A program made the position numbers and the translations under genes. A stretch of DNA of 12,007 nucleotides from Chloroflexota bacterium (GTDB taxonomy: Bacteria > Chloroflexota > Anaerolineae > Caldilineales > Caldilineaceae): NCBI GenBank assembly GCA_003577005.1, contig QEUW01000233.1, forward strand, positions 1 to 12,007, read 5' to 3'. The first letter of the stretch is position 1. The number at the start of each line of letters is the position of its first letter. A model generated the notes under the pieces. The model ran no database searches and was not told where the DNA came from. It saw only the letters and a list, made by a program, of their open reading frames with translations. Below, piece by piece: positions 1-7,751 of the stretch.

Positions 1-659
1 TGCGGCAGATCGGGGCGTTCGTCGATAAAGGTAATGTTCACCCCGCGCGTCAGAAACGCCATCTCGCGGAAGCGGGTAGCCAGCGTATCAAAACTAAAAT
101 CCAGCGTTTGGAGGATCGTATCATCCGCCATAAAGGTTTGGATGGTGCCGGTGTCATCCCGGCTCACCTTGCCGATCTCTTCTACTGGCGTCACCGGCAC
201 GCCCCGCTCAAAGCGTTGGCGATAGAGCTTGCCATTGCGCTTGACCTTGGTCTCCATCCATGCGCTGAGCGCATTGACCGCGCTCACGCCGACGCCATGC
301 AAACCACCGCTTACCTTGTAGCCGCCGCCGCCAAATTTGCCACCGGCGCCCAGCTTGGTCATGACGACGGTGACTGCCGGCAGGCCAGTCTGTTTTTGCA
401 CCTCGACCGGGATGCCGGCGCCGTTGTCTTCCACGGTGACGCTATTGTCTTTATGAATCGTTATGCGAATCTGGTCACAGCGCCCTTGCATGGCCTCGTC
501 GATGGAGTTGTCCACCACTTCATGGACCATGTGGTGCAGCGCCTTGATGTCGGTGCCGCCGACATACATGCCAGGCCGCCGGCGCACATGCTCCAACCCC
601 TCCAATACCTGGATCTGCTCGGCGCCATAACCGGATGTCTTATCTACTGCGTTTGCCAC
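1..659 (-). CDS. gyrB: DNA gyrase subunit B (or topoisomerase IV B subunit), N-terminal part
   Basis: ATP-binding subunit of a type II topoisomerase, which powers DNA supercoiling by ATP hydrolysis together with GyrA. The 219 visible residues cover the GHKL ATPase domain. Near the start is [18 protein letters not shown] (residues 18-35). The N-box [10 protein letters not shown] (47-56) carries the expected catalytic Glu47 and the Mg-binding Asn51. The ATP-contacting DNGAGIP is at 78-84 and the glycine-rich lid [15 protein letters not shown] at 118-132. I chose the GTG at 659 because GGAGG lies 5 bases before it. An ATG at 671 in the same frame would place that ribosome binding site inside the coding region. 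The gene leaves the window at base 1, so the transducer, TOPRIM and C-terminal parts are not seen. ParE cannot be excluded from this part alone, and gyrB is the default call. A heptamer-repeat hairpin separates it from the upstream membrane protein gene. Confidence 0.93.
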   Translation of the reverse strand, partial: MANAVDKTSGYGAEQIQVLEGLEHVRRRPGMYVGGTDIKALHHMVHEVVDNSIDEAMQGRCDQIRITIHKDNSVTVEDNGAGIPVEVQKQTGLPAVTVVMTKLGAGGKFGGGGYKVSGGLHGVGVSAVNALSAWMETKVKRNGKLYRQRFERGVPVTPVEEIGKVSRDDTGTIQTFMADDTILQTLDFSFDTLATRFREMAFLTRGVNITFIDERPDLP

Positions 660-675
660 AAATCCCTCCATAATA

Positions 676-769
676 GTCAATGGTCAATTGCAAATGGTCA
701 ACGTTTTCTGGCCGTCCAGGCAGTGAACAATTGATAATTGACCGTTGACAATTGACAATTCACAATTCC
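676..769. repeat. Heptamer inverted repeat (GTCAATT / CAATTGA type)
   Basis: The left arm, 676-703, is four back-to-back 7-base units such as GTCAATG and GTCAATT. The right arm, 728-769, is six units such as CAATTGA and TAATTGA, which are the reverse complement type. The spacer of about 24 bases is GC-richer. The right arm overlaps the stop codon (760-762) and the last two codons of the membrane protein gene, and the left arm ends shortly before gyrB. Folded RNA would form a long imperfect hairpin, but no T-run follows, so it is not an ordinary terminator. Confidence 0.85.
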
Positions 770-1728
770 AGCTCCACCTGTTCGCCTTGGGCGAGGAGCA
801 CACGAGTCCGATAAAAGATCAAAAATGCCAATGCCAGACCGCTGCCGATAAAGGCATGAACAACGATGGCCGTCAGGGTGCCCAGCGGCTGGTAGGCCAC
901 CAGCCGGCCCAGAATGATGCCAAAGCCGACGCTGATCAGCTCGCTCAAGAGAAAAAGCCCGACTGTTGCCCAGAAATTGGCGCGCACCAGCCGAAAGCTC
1001 TGTACGACTGCACGCGACAGCCGCAGATCGTCCAGGATCAGCCCCGCCGGCACAAAGTAGAGATAGAAGAGCAGCACCAGAAGCATTCCCCCAAAGACAA
1101 ATGCCAGTAAGGTCACCAACCCTGGTGCTACCAACCCAACTAGCGTGCCCCCGATGCTCATGGGGACAAAGAGTGCAAGGACCGCCAAAACCAGCAAGAG
1201 CAAAAAGGCCAAAATCTGCAACGAGTGGCGCAAAATCAACCCCGGCCATTCACCCCACGACCAGGACTTAGCCGCAGCCCCGATCGGCAGCCGGCGGGCA
1301 AGCAACGTCATGTAGAGGACGCCTATAGCAATTCCGGCTACGATCAAGAGTGCACCCAATCCGCAGGCACTCGACAACAGGTCTAGTTCCTGGGGCTCGG
1401 CCATGCGGGGCGGCTCTACCTGGTAGAGCAGGCTGGGCAGATGTAAGAGCGAACCACCGCCCCAGAGCAACAGATTGAACAGATTTAAGTTTGCCCCGAC
1501 GGTGCTAAACACGGTAGCTGCATCCTGCATCGCGGCGGCCATCTCGTCCGGCAGTTCGGACATATTGGCCGCCTCTGCATAGAATTGGGCCACCCGGTCA
1601 AACAATGGCGCTACGCTCATACGCGGCATCAACCACAGCAACAGGTCGAGCAACACCGGGATCAGGATCAATTCCAGGCGGCGGGCCAGAAGACGATACC
1701 CGGCTGAAAGACTATCAATGACACTCAA
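760..1728 (-). CDS. Polytopic membrane protein of unknown function
   Basis: I do not recognise a named family. The 322-residue product is strongly hydrophobic, with likely membrane segments near residues 19-35, 118-142, 168-190, 195-228 (possibly two), 252-275 and 284-306, plus a weaker one near 83-102. A soluble, acidic loop lies at about 40-80. The segment around 240-253 (AVVQSFRLVRANFW) resembles the cytosolic Ala/Arg/aromatic stretch found between helices in several bacterial multi-helix membrane families, which is a weak hint only. I placed the start at a TTG at 1728 because GAGG lies 5 bases before it. The reading frame continues open to another TTG at 1794, but that adds a Cys-rich stretch from an AT-rich, promoter-like region and has no ribosome binding site. 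The last codons and stop lie inside a heptamer repeat, so the native C-terminus may have been altered by it. Confidence 0.7.
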   Translation of the reverse strand: MSVIDSLSAGYRLLARRLELILIPVLLDLLLWLMPRMSVAPLFDRVAQFYAEAANMSELPDEMAAAMQDAATVFSTVGANLNLFNLLLWGGGSLLHLPSLLYQVEPPRMAEPQELDLLSSACGLGALLIVAGIAIGVLYMTLLARRLPIGAAAKSWSWGEWPGLILRHSLQILAFLLLLVLAVLALFVPMSIGGTLVGLVAPGLVTLLAFVFGGMLLVLLFYLYFVPAGLILDDLRLSRAVVQSFRLVRANFWATVGLFLLSELISVGFGIILGRLVAYQPLGTLTAIVVHAFIGSGLALAFLIFYRTRVLLAQGEQVELEL

Positions 1729-1974
1729 AGCGGCCTCGCACAGACTGCAAATCAGCGAATTGAATATCAGAACAAGTGTACCACAAAATTCCAAAAAAGT
1801 CGAACTTTACACCTGCAAAAAGAGATGTTCTTGCGTTCGGATCCCAGGTGAAACGGATTTGTGCTCAAGCTGTATCTCACCAATCCTTACTGTTCTTGTT
1901 TACACGCTTATCCCTGCGACGCTCGGCGCCATTCACCATGCCAGCCAACCCGTAGCGGAAGGTCAACCATCGCG
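1729..1974. other. Intergenic region upstream of the membrane protein gene
   Basis: No convincing gene is seen here. The part next to the membrane protein gene (about 1750-1815) is AT-rich and probably holds its promoter on the minus strand. A TACACT box preceded by TGG (plus-strand 1775-1783) is a weak extended -10 candidate, without a good -35. The rest is unremarkable, and the pnp terminator follows at 1975. Confidence 0.4.
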
Positions 1975-2016
1975 TAAAAAGAAAAAGAGGCCGCGGCCCT
2001 CGTCGGCCACGGCCTC
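1975..2016 (-). terminator. Rho-independent terminator of pnp
   Basis: On the minus strand a 12-bp stem is formed by GAGGCCGTGGCC (2016-2005) and GGCCGCGGCCTC (1998-1987), with one G-U pair and a 6-base loop. A T-rich run CTTTTTCTTTTT follows at once. It begins 16 bases after the pnp stop codon. Confidence 0.9.
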
Positions 2017-2031
2017 CCGAGCGTCTGAGAT

Positions 2032-4299
2032 TTACCGATCGCGCCGATAGCCGCCGTCGCGCCGCCCATCGCGGTCGCGGCCACGGTCAAAACCGCGGCC
2101 ATTGCGGTCCCCCCGACCGCCCCGGTCGCCGCCGCGGCCCCCGCGCTCGCCGCCACGGCCCCCACGGTCGCGCGCCTGCGCTTCTTCGACCGACCAGCCT
2201 TCGAGGACAGCCTGGCGGCTCAGGCGCACCTTGCCGGCCGGGTCTATATCGATGACCATAGCCGTCAGTTCGTCGCCCAGGTTAGCCACGTCTTCCACCT
2301 TGTCCACCCGGTAGTCGGCTAGCTGGCTGATATGCACCAGCCCGTCAATGCCGGGTAAGATGTTGACAAAGGCGCCATAGGGTTCGACACGCACCACCGT
2401 ACCGGTGTAGATCTTGCCCAATTCAATGTTCTCGGTCATCCGGGCGATCTCATCCAACGCCTTTTCGGCCAGCGCACCCTCACCGGAGATAAAGACCGTG
2501 CCATCTTCCTCGACATCGATCTTCACATCGAACTGGTCTTGCAGACCGCGAATCATCTTGCCGCCAGGGCCGATGAGTTTGCCGATCTTCTCCGGGTCGA
2601 TGTGGATGGTCAAGATGCGTGGTGCATACTGGCTCAGGGTGGACCGCGTTTCGGGCATCACTTCTAGCATCTTGCTCATGATGTGTAAACGCCCGATGCG
2701 CGCCTGCTCCAATGCCTCGCGCAGAATGTTGAAATCCAGCCCTTTGATTTTGAGATCCATTTGCAGGGCTGTGATACCGTGCTCGGTGCCGGCCACCTTG
2801 AAGTCCATATCGCCCAGCGCATCTTCCATACCCTGAATGTCGCTCAGAATGCGGTAGGCGCCCGTCTCCATGTCCTGCACCAACCCCATGGCGATGCCGG
2901 CCACCGGCGCCTTGATGGGCACGCCGGCATCCATCAGCGCCAGGGTGCTGCCGCAGACCGAACCCATGCTGGTGGAGCCGTTGCTGCTCACTACCTCGCT
3001 CACCAGCCGCAGCGTATAGGGGAAATCTTCGGGGATCACCGGTTCGAGCGCCCGTTCGGCCAGGGCGCCATGACCGATCTCACGGCGGCGGGGGCCACCC
3101 AGGCGGCCGGTTTCACCCGTGCTAAAGGGCGGGAAGTTGTAGTGGTGCATGTAGCGCTTGTCGTCGGCGGCCTGGAGCGAATCCAGCCGCTGCGCGTCAC
3201 CTGGCGTACCCAGGGTCGCGATGGTGAGCACATGTGTTTCACCACGCTGGAAGAGGCCAGATCCGTGGACGCGCGGGATGCGCCCTACCTGAACACTCAC
3301 GGGGCGAATGGTCGTCGTATCACGCCCGTCAGGACGGATACCCTCATCCAGAATCCGGCGGCGTACCGCCTCTTTGATCAAGCTTTCCAGGCTGGCGGCC
3401 ACGTGGGCGCCGTCGATTTCGCCGGCCTCGATGCGTTCGGCCAGCGCCTCTTGCACCTCCGTGCGGATGGCGGCCAGCGCATCGTTGAGTTCCTGCTTGC
3501 TCAGACCACTGCCAAGGACACCAGCGACCTTGGCTTGCGCCAGGTCGCGCACCAGCGTCTGGGTCTCCTCAGACGGCAGGGCGAGGGCATAATCGGTGAA
3601 CTTGGGTTTGCCCACCTTTGCCCGCATTTCATCGAGCAGATCAAAGATCTCAGTCATCGACTCGTGGGCCAGACCAAGCGCATCGAGCATCAGGTCCTCG
3701 GGCAGTTCCTGGGCGCCGGCCTCGACCATAAGGATATTGTCGCGCGTACCAGCCACTTGCAGGTTCAGCCCGCTGATTTCCATCTGCTGGGCGGTTGGAT
3801 TGACGATAAATTCGCCATCCACAAAACCAATCGTCACCCCGGCTACCGGCCCCCCAAAGGGGATGTCGCTGATGGTCAGCGCGGCCGATGCGGCGATGAT
3901 CGCCAGCGGTTCGAGCAGGTTTTCGCCATCGGTGCTCAGCGCAGTGAGGATAATCTGAACCTCGTTGACAAACCCCTTGGGGAAGAGCGGGCGGAGCGGT
4001 CGGTCCACCAAACGGGCGACAAGGACGGCCTGGTCACTGGGCCGTCCCTCGCGGCGCTGAAAGCTGCCAGGGATACGCCCGGCAGCGTAGAGCCGTTCTT
4101 CAAAATCAACTGTAAGCGGAAAGAAGTCGATACCGGCGCGCGGCTCTTTGGCCATGGTGGCCGTCGCCAGCAAAACCGTATCGCCATAACGGACAGTAAC
4201 AGCGCCGCCGGCCTGAGCAGCCAGCACGCCTGTCTCGATTGTGAGGGTGCGCCCACCAAATTCGGCGGAGAATACCTGCGCGCCATCGAAAAGTTGCAT
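2032..4299 (-). CDS. pnp: Polyribonucleotide nucleotidyltransferase (PNPase)
   Basis: Processive 3'-5' exoribonuclease that uses phosphate to release nucleoside diphosphates in mRNA decay. It can also add tails in the reverse reaction. It works as a ring-shaped trimer in the cytosol. The 755 residues hold two RNase PH-like domains joined by an alpha-helical linker, then KH and S1 domains. Visible marks are FQRREGRPS (80-88) and [14 protein letters not shown] (97-110) in the first domain. The second has GDMDFK at 496-501, with Asp493 and Asp499 matching the E. coli catalytic pair Asp486/Asp492. The KH loop is GPGGK at 577-581, and S1 holds [20 protein letters not shown]. The start at 4299 is fixed by AGGAGGT five bases upstream; the frame is open 16 codons further without such a site. 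The last 46 residues are an unusual Gly/Arg/Asp tail. The gene follows rpsO, the classic order, but after a terminator and a 445-base gap. Confidence 0.97.
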   Translation of the reverse strand: MQLFDGAQVFSAEFGGRTLTIETGVLAAQAGGAVTVRYGDTVLLATATMAKEPRAGIDFFPLTVDFEERLYAAGRIPGSFQRREGRPSDQAVLVARLVDRPLRPLFPKGFVNEVQIILTALSTDGENLLEPLAIIAASAALTISDIPFGGPVAGVTIGFVDGEFIVNPTAQQMEISGLNLQVAGTRDNILMVEAGAQELPEDLMLDALGLAHESMTEIFDLLDEMRAKVGKPKFTDYALALPSEETQTLVRDLAQAKVAGVLGSGLSKQELNDALAAIRTEVQEALAERIEAGEIDGAHVAASLESLIKEAVRRRILDEGIRPDGRDTTTIRPVSVQVGRIPRVHGSGLFQRGETHVLTIATLGTPGDAQRLDSLQAADDKRYMHHYNFPPFSTGETGRLGGPRRREIGHGALAERALEPVIPEDFPYTLRLVSEVVSSNGSTSMGSVCGSTLALMDAGVPIKAPVAGIAMGLVQDMETGAYRILSDIQGMEDALGDMDFKVAGTEHGITALQMDLKIKGLDFNILREALEQARIGRLHIMSKMLEVMPETRSTLSQYAPRILTIHIDPEKIGKLIGPGGKMIRGLQDQFDVKIDVEEDGTVFISGEGALAEKALDEIARMTENIELGKIYTGTVVRVEPYGAFVNILPGIDGLVHISQLADYRVDKVEDVANLGDELTAMVIDIDPAGKVRLSRQAVLEGWSVEEAQARDRGGRGGERGGRGGDRGGRGDRNGRGFDRGRDRDGRRDGGYRRDR

Positions 4300-4363
4300 A
4301 AAACCTCCTGAAAAAAACAGACAAAGATGGCAGCGCAGGTACGCCACGAGGCAGACGCCTATC

Positions 4364-4569
4364 CGAGGTGCGGAACTGGAGAGTGAGGCGAAAGAGGGGA
4401 TGAAGTAGTAATCGATAACAAGTAATCGGTAATTTTTAATGATTCGTAACGGATAAGTGCGTACGGTGTGGATGGTGGCTTCCTATACCCGGGTGCTTAC
4501 TTACAAATTACTAATTACCGATTACTACTTATTCTGCTCCTTCGCCTCACTCTCCAATGCCGGACCTCG
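4364..4569. repeat. Long imperfect inverted repeat in the rpsO-pnp gap
   Basis: Arms 4364-4418 and 4515-4569 match as reverse complements over 55 bases without gaps, at 46 of 55 by hand count. The outer half of each arm is GC-rich and contains GGAGAGTGAGGCGAA. The inner half and the loop sides break into 7-base units such as AGTAATC and GGTAATT (4407-4441 on the left, about 4498-4525 on the right). The centre, about 4442-4497, is unrelated sequence. Transcribed toward pnp it could form a hairpin of more than 50 bp in the pnp leader. Confidence 0.85.
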
Positions 4570-4631
4570 AGCCGTGTGGAGATCCTACACAGCAGCGCCA
4601 GCTTCTGGGCCCTCCATTGCCAAACCAAAGG

Positions 4632-4666
4632 GTGGATTAGGCACCGGGGATCAAGGATTGGGTAAC
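4632..4666. repeat. G-rich heptamer array (GGGGATC / AAGGATT type)
   Basis: Five consecutive 7-base units with a loose consensus RGGGATT, including GGGGATC and AAGGATT. There is no inverted partner nearby. It looks like a degenerate remnant of the same kind of repeat seen elsewhere in the window. Confidence 0.55.
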
Positions 4667-4693
4667 ACGATGCGAGCCGAAGCCCTGACCCCG

Positions 4694-4734
4694 CAAAAGA
4701 AAGAGGCGAGACCTAAATGCGTGGCTCGCCCCTC
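4694..4734 (-). terminator. Rho-independent terminator of rpsO
   Basis: On the minus strand GGGGCGAG and CTCGCCTC form an 8-bp stem (one G-U pair) extended by a C-G pair after one mismatch, with a loop of about 10 bases. TTTCTTTTG follows. It sits 10 bases after the rpsO stop codon and would separate rpsO from pnp, at least partly. Confidence 0.75.
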
Positions 4735-4744
4735 CGCCTGTTGC

Positions 4745-5014
4745 CTACTTCCGTAACCCTAGCCGATCGATGAGCTGCTGATAGCGTGAACTGTCTTTCC
4801 CCTTGAGGTAGGCCAGGTGCCGCCGCCGCTGGCCTACCAGCTTTAACAACCCCCGCCGAGAACTCTCATCATGCTTGTGATCGTTCAGGTGCTCGATCAA
4901 CGCGTTGATGCGGGTGGTCAGCAGGGCTACCTGTACTTCCGGAGAACCCGTATCCTGGTTACTGAGACGGAACTCCGTAATCAGTTGCGCCTTTTCCACT
5001 TTGGAGATAGCCAT
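4745..5014 (-). CDS. rpsO: 30S ribosomal protein S15
   Basis: Primary binding protein of the small ribosomal subunit. It binds the three-way junction of helices 20-22 in 16S rRNA and organises the central domain. The product has 89 residues, the usual length. Family marks are [14 protein letters not shown] (23-36), [20 protein letters not shown] (43-62) and RRRHLAYLK just after. The start at 5014 gives the standard MAISKVEK N-terminus. The possible ribosome binding site AAGGA is rather far away at about 14 bases, so initiation may depend on leader structure. It is the first gene of the rpsO-pnp pair, has its own promoter and terminator, and is divergent from recD2. S15 commonly represses its own translation by binding its mRNA leader, and the leader here is structured (see 5069-5108). 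Confidence 0.97.
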   Translation of the reverse strand: MAISKVEKAQLITEFRLSNQDTGSPEVQVALLTTRINALIEHLNDHKHDESSRRGLLKLVGQRRRHLAYLKGKDSSRYQQLIDRLGLRK

Positions 5015-5068
5015 CTTGGTACTCTGTGTCCTTTCTTGAACCCATCTACATTCAGCTCACCGAATCTC

Positions 5069-5108
5069 ATAACCGTTGCACACGACTGTGCACACATTGG
5101 TGTGTTAC
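5069..5108 (-). promoter_or_regulatory. Candidate S15-binding three-way junction in the rpsO leader
   Basis: Read on the minus strand, the 40 bases can fold as two neighbouring hairpins closed by a short outer helix. The outer helix is GTAAC (5108-5104) with GTTAT (5073-5069), including a terminal G-U pair. The first hairpin is ACAC-CAAT-GTGT and the second TGCACA-GTCG-TGTGCA, overlapping by a base or two at the junction. S15 leaders in several bacteria imitate the rRNA three-way junction. The location fits, but stems are short and no alignment supports it yet. A further hairpin (about 5118-5140) lies upstream. Confidence 0.35.
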
Positions 5109-5177
5109 ACGTCCAAGTGCGGTTGGTGGCCAGGTCACCGCTGTACCCGGCGAATAACCCAGCCCAGTCAAAAGCTA

Positions 5178-5206
5178 ATTATACCACGCCAAAGTCGAGC
5201 TTACAA
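5178..5206 (-). promoter_or_regulatory. Sigma-70-type promoter for rpsO
   Basis: On the minus strand TTGTAA (5206-5201) and a perfect TATAAT (5183-5178) are spaced by 17 bases. Transcription would begin near 5171, giving a leader of about 155 bases before rpsO. Confidence 0.65.
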
Positions 5207-5302
5207 AATTTCTTGGACAAAGTTTTCGGTCGGGAACGTTGCTGCCGGCCACAATGGAGACTAATCACTTGCTTTGCCCGGCAGAATCTGTTACGCTTGG
5301 CA

Positions 5303-7738
5303 ATGATGGACAGGTTACGCGGCGTGATCGAACGCATCACCTATCACAACGAGGAAAATGGCTATACCGTGGCCAAACTTGCGCCGGAGAGCGGGGGCGG
5401 GCGCAGCGGTTTTGGCGCCAGGCGCGAGATCGCCATCATCGGCAACATGGCCGGCATCAACGTCGGTGAAAGCGTCGAACTCACCGGTCGCTGGACCGTT
5501 CACCCCGAGTACGGCAGACAGTTCACGGTGGAGAGTATGCGCGCCGTGCTCCCCGCCACCGTCGCCGGTATCGAGAAATACCTGGGAAGCGGGCTGATCA
5601 AAGGCGTGGGCCCGGTCACGGCAAAACGTATCACGCGCCACTTTGGCATTGAAACCCTCGATATCATCGAAAGTGCCCCCGAACGTCTCATCGAGGTGGA
5701 GGGAGTGGGCCAGAAGCGTGTGCGCATGATCACCCAGGCCTGGGCCGAACAAAAAGCCATCAAGGAGGTGATGCTCTTCCTCCAGAGCCACGGCGTCAGC
5801 ACCAGCCTTGCCACCAAGATCTACAAGTTCTACGGCGATGAGGCCATCGCTACCGTCAAGGACGACCCCTACCGCCTGGCGCGCGACATCTTTGGCATCG
5901 GCTTTCTCACCGCCGATAAGATCGCCCAGTCCATGGGGCTGGCGCTCGATTCACCCCAGCGCGTCGCCGCCGGTGTGGCTTACGCGCTCAACCAGGCCAG
6001 CGAAGAAGGTCACGTCTTTTTACCCACCAGCGAACTGGTCAAACAGGCGGCTGAACTTTTGAATGTTCCCCAGGATCAGACGGCGCTCGGCATCCTACGG
6101 TTGCTGGACGATGGGCAGGTTAAGGTGACTGACGAACCGGGTGGGAGAGAGATAGAGGTATGGGGTACGGGATTGGGGAAAGAGGAGCCGGGCGCTGAGG
6201 GAGAGGCGTGGCAGGAGATGCCACGGTTGATTGTAGAGCAGGGACAGGTTTATGCCACGGCGACAGTGGCGCAGGCCAAAACGTTGTTGCAAGAAGAGCG
6301 GTCTGTTTACCTGACGCCGCTCTACTACAGCGAGATGGGTGTGGCGAACCGGCTGGGCCGGTTGACGCGCGAAGGATACAGCCGCCTGCACAACTTTCAG
6401 GCCGGGCGCTTCGACTGGCCATCCGCCTTTGCTGCGGTCGAACGCATCACCGGGTTGCAACTAGCTCCGCAACAACAAGAGGCAGTGCGGGCGGCGCTGA
6501 CGCACCGGCTCACGGTATTGACCGGTGGCCCTGGCACGGGTAAGACGACATCGGTGCGTACAATCCTGGCGCTCTGCGAACGGGCCGGGCGCCGGGTGTT
6601 GCTGGCGGCCCCCACCGGTCGCGCCGCCAAGCGGTTGAGCGAAACCACAGGCCGCGAGGCCAAGACCATCCACCGCCTGCTCGAATTCAAACCCGCCGCC
6701 GGCATGACCTTCCAGCGCAACGACGAAAACCCGCTAGAGGGTGACCTCCTCATCGTCGATGAAGCCTCCATGCTCGACCTGGTGCTCACCAATCACCTAC
6801 TCAAAGCGATCTCTCCTGGCATGCACCTCCTCTTTGTTGGCGATGTGGACCAGTTGCCCAGCGTCGGCGCTGGCAACGTGTTGAAGGACATTATCGCTGC
6901 CATCGAGGATAGGGAATTAGGCTACACGACGATGCCTAATTCCTTATCCCTAATTCCTAATTCCAAAGTCGTTCGCTTGCAAACCATCTTTCGCCAGGAG
7001 GCTGGCAGTTACATCATCACCAATGCACACCGTATCAACCAGGGCGAGATGCCCGTGATCGATAACCGGAGTGCGGCTGATTTCTTTCTCTTCCGGATGG
7101 AGGAGCCAGAGCAGGCGGCGCGCCTCTGTGTGGAGCTGGTGCAAACACGTATCCCGCGGCGTTTCGCCATCCCGCCGGAAGATATTCAGGTGCTCAGCCC
7201 GATGCACCGGGGTGTGGTGGGGGTGGGGACGCTCAACGAGGCGCTGCAACAGGCGCTCAACCCGCCGAGCCCGCTCAAGCCCCAACGCCAGGTCGGCAAC
7301 CGCGCTTATCGCGCCGGCGACCGCGTGATGCAGATCCGCAACAACTACGACAAGGATGTCTACAACGGCGACATGGGTATCATTCAGAGCGTAGACCTGG
7401 AGATGCAAAAGGTGGTCGTCACCATCGATGGCCGGCCCGTGCCTTACGACTTTTTAGAGCTAGATGAACTAGTCCACGCCTGGGCAGTGAGTGTTCACAA
7501 GAGTCAGGGGAGCGAGTTTCCGGCCGTGGTGATCCCAATCCTCACCAGCCACTATATGATGCTCCAACGCAACCTGTTGTATACTGCCGTCACCCGCGCC
7601 CGGCGGCTGGTCGTCCTGGTCGGCCAGCCCAAGGCGATTGCCATGGCCGTCCGCAACAACCAGGTGACCGAGCGGTTTACCGGACTACGCGAGCGGTTGC
7701 TCAATCTGGAACCAACTTATCTCAACAGCCTTTCTTGA
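5303..7738 (+). CDS. recD2: RecD2-type DNA helicase (SF1B)
   Basis: ATP-dependent 5'-3' DNA helicase of the RecD-like group that works without RecB and RecC; in other bacteria it aids DNA repair and fork maintenance. The product has 811 residues. The N-terminal part has a beta-rich OB-like region, then helix-hairpin-helix segments (around 100-140, with EGVGQKRV), both typical of RecD2. Helicase motifs follow: Walker A GGPGTGKT at 408-415, Walker B with Asp486-Glu487 in LLIVDEASMLD, motif III GDVDQLPSVGAGN, motif IV VVRLQTIFRQ, VSVHKSQGSEFP near 728-739 and YTAVTRARR near 760-768. I chose the ATG at 5303 (next ATG at 5306) because homology begins there; the frame is open back to 4871 only across the rpsO region. 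The ribosome binding site is weak. Two extra stretches, near residues 281-308 and 536-554, coincide with heptamer repeats and look like in-frame insertions. Confidence 0.93.
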   Translation: MMDRLRGVIERITYHNEENGYTVAKLAPESGGGRSGFGARREIAIIGNMAGINVGESVELTGRWTVHPEYGRQFTVESMRAVLPATVAGIEKYLGSGLIKGVGPVTAKRITRHFGIETLDIIESAPERLIEVEGVGQKRVRMITQAWAEQKAIKEVMLFLQSHGVSTSLATKIYKFYGDEAIATVKDDPYRLARDIFGIGFLTADKIAQSMGLALDSPQRVAAGVAYALNQASEEGHVFLPTSELVKQAAELLNVPQDQTALGILRLLDDGQVKVTDEPGGREIEVWGTGLGKEEPGAEGEAWQEMPRLIVEQGQVYATATVAQAKTLLQEERSVYLTPLYYSEMGVANRLGRLTREGYSRLHNFQAGRFDWPSAFAAVERITGLQLAPQQQEAVRAALTHRLTVLTGGPGTGKTTSVRTILALCERAGRRVLLAAPTGRAAKRLSETTGREAKTIHRLLEFKPAAGMTFQRNDENPLEGDLLIVDEASMLDLVLTNHLLKAISPGMHLLFVGDVDQLPSVGAGNVLKDIIAAIEDRELGYTTMPNSLSLIPNSKVVRLQTIFRQEAGSYIITNAHRINQGEMPVIDNRSAADFFLFRMEEPEQAARLCVELVQTRIPRRFAIPPEDIQVLSPMHRGVVGVGTLNEALQQALNPPSPLKPQRQVGNRAYRAGDRVMQIRNNYDKDVYNGDMGIIQSVDLEMQKVVVTIDGRPVPYDFLELDELVHAWAVSVHKSQGSEFPAVVIPILTSHYMMLQRNLLYTAVTRARRLVVLVGQPKAIAMAVRNNQVTERFTGLRERLLNLEPTYLNSLS
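6143..6225 (+). repeat. G-rich heptamer repeat inside recD2
   Basis: Bases 6143-6212 can be read in 7-base steps, for example GGTATGG and GGTACGG, and GGGAGAG recurs after exactly 56 bases (8 units). It is followed by a perfect 7-bp hairpin, CGTGGCA and TGCCACG with a 5-base loop (6207-6225). It encodes a low-complexity Gly/Glu stretch between a small N-terminal domain segment and the YLTPLYYSE region. Degenerate, so less certain than the other sites. Confidence 0.5.
6907..6964 (+). repeat. CCTAATT heptamer hairpin inside recD2
   Basis: Arms 6907-6922 and 6934-6949 pair at 15 of 16 bases around an 11-base loop. The right arm continues as 7-base units (CCTAATT at 6935, 6949 and 6956, with CCTTATC between) to 6962. 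It is AT-rich in a GC-rich gene. Since three units make 21 bases, the protein repeats every 7 residues: PNSLSLIPNS. Confidence 0.88.
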
Positions 7739-7751
7739 AAGGATACCTACC

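Larger units (their letters stand above)
4300..4744. other. 445-base gap between rpsO and pnp
   Basis: No gene is supported here. From the pnp side it holds the pnp ribosome binding site (about 4305-4311), some 50 bases of plain leader, the long inverted repeat, about 60 bases without clear structure, a G-rich heptamer array and the rpsO terminator. I could not find a strong promoter for pnp by eye. If one exists it probably lies at or near the AT-rich repeat arms. Small frames around 4457-4756 have no ribosome binding site and run through repeats, so I do not call them. Confidence 0.6.

Noticed and set aside
108..734. 208-codon open frame on the plus strand
   Set aside because: Opposite gyrB and extending into the heptamer repeat; no ribosome binding site or recognisable protein.
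676..769. CRISPR array
   Set aside because: Units are only 7 bases, with no spacers of constant length and no cas genes nearby.
2761..4311. 516-codon open frame on the plus strand
   Set aside because: It lies opposite pnp, whose protein is unmistakable; long antisense frames are common in GC-rich genes and this one has no family marks.
4364..4569. Insertion sequence ends
   Set aside because: The inverted arms enclose only about 95 bases with no transposase; a small non-autonomous element remains possible but no target duplication is seen.
4871..5302. N-terminal extension of recD2 of 144 codons
   Set aside because: It runs opposite rpsO and through its promoter; RecD2 similarity begins at 5303-5306.
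6095..6460. 121-codon open frame on the minus strand within recD2
   Set aside because: Antisense to a clear helicase gene, and only open because of the repeat-rich composition.
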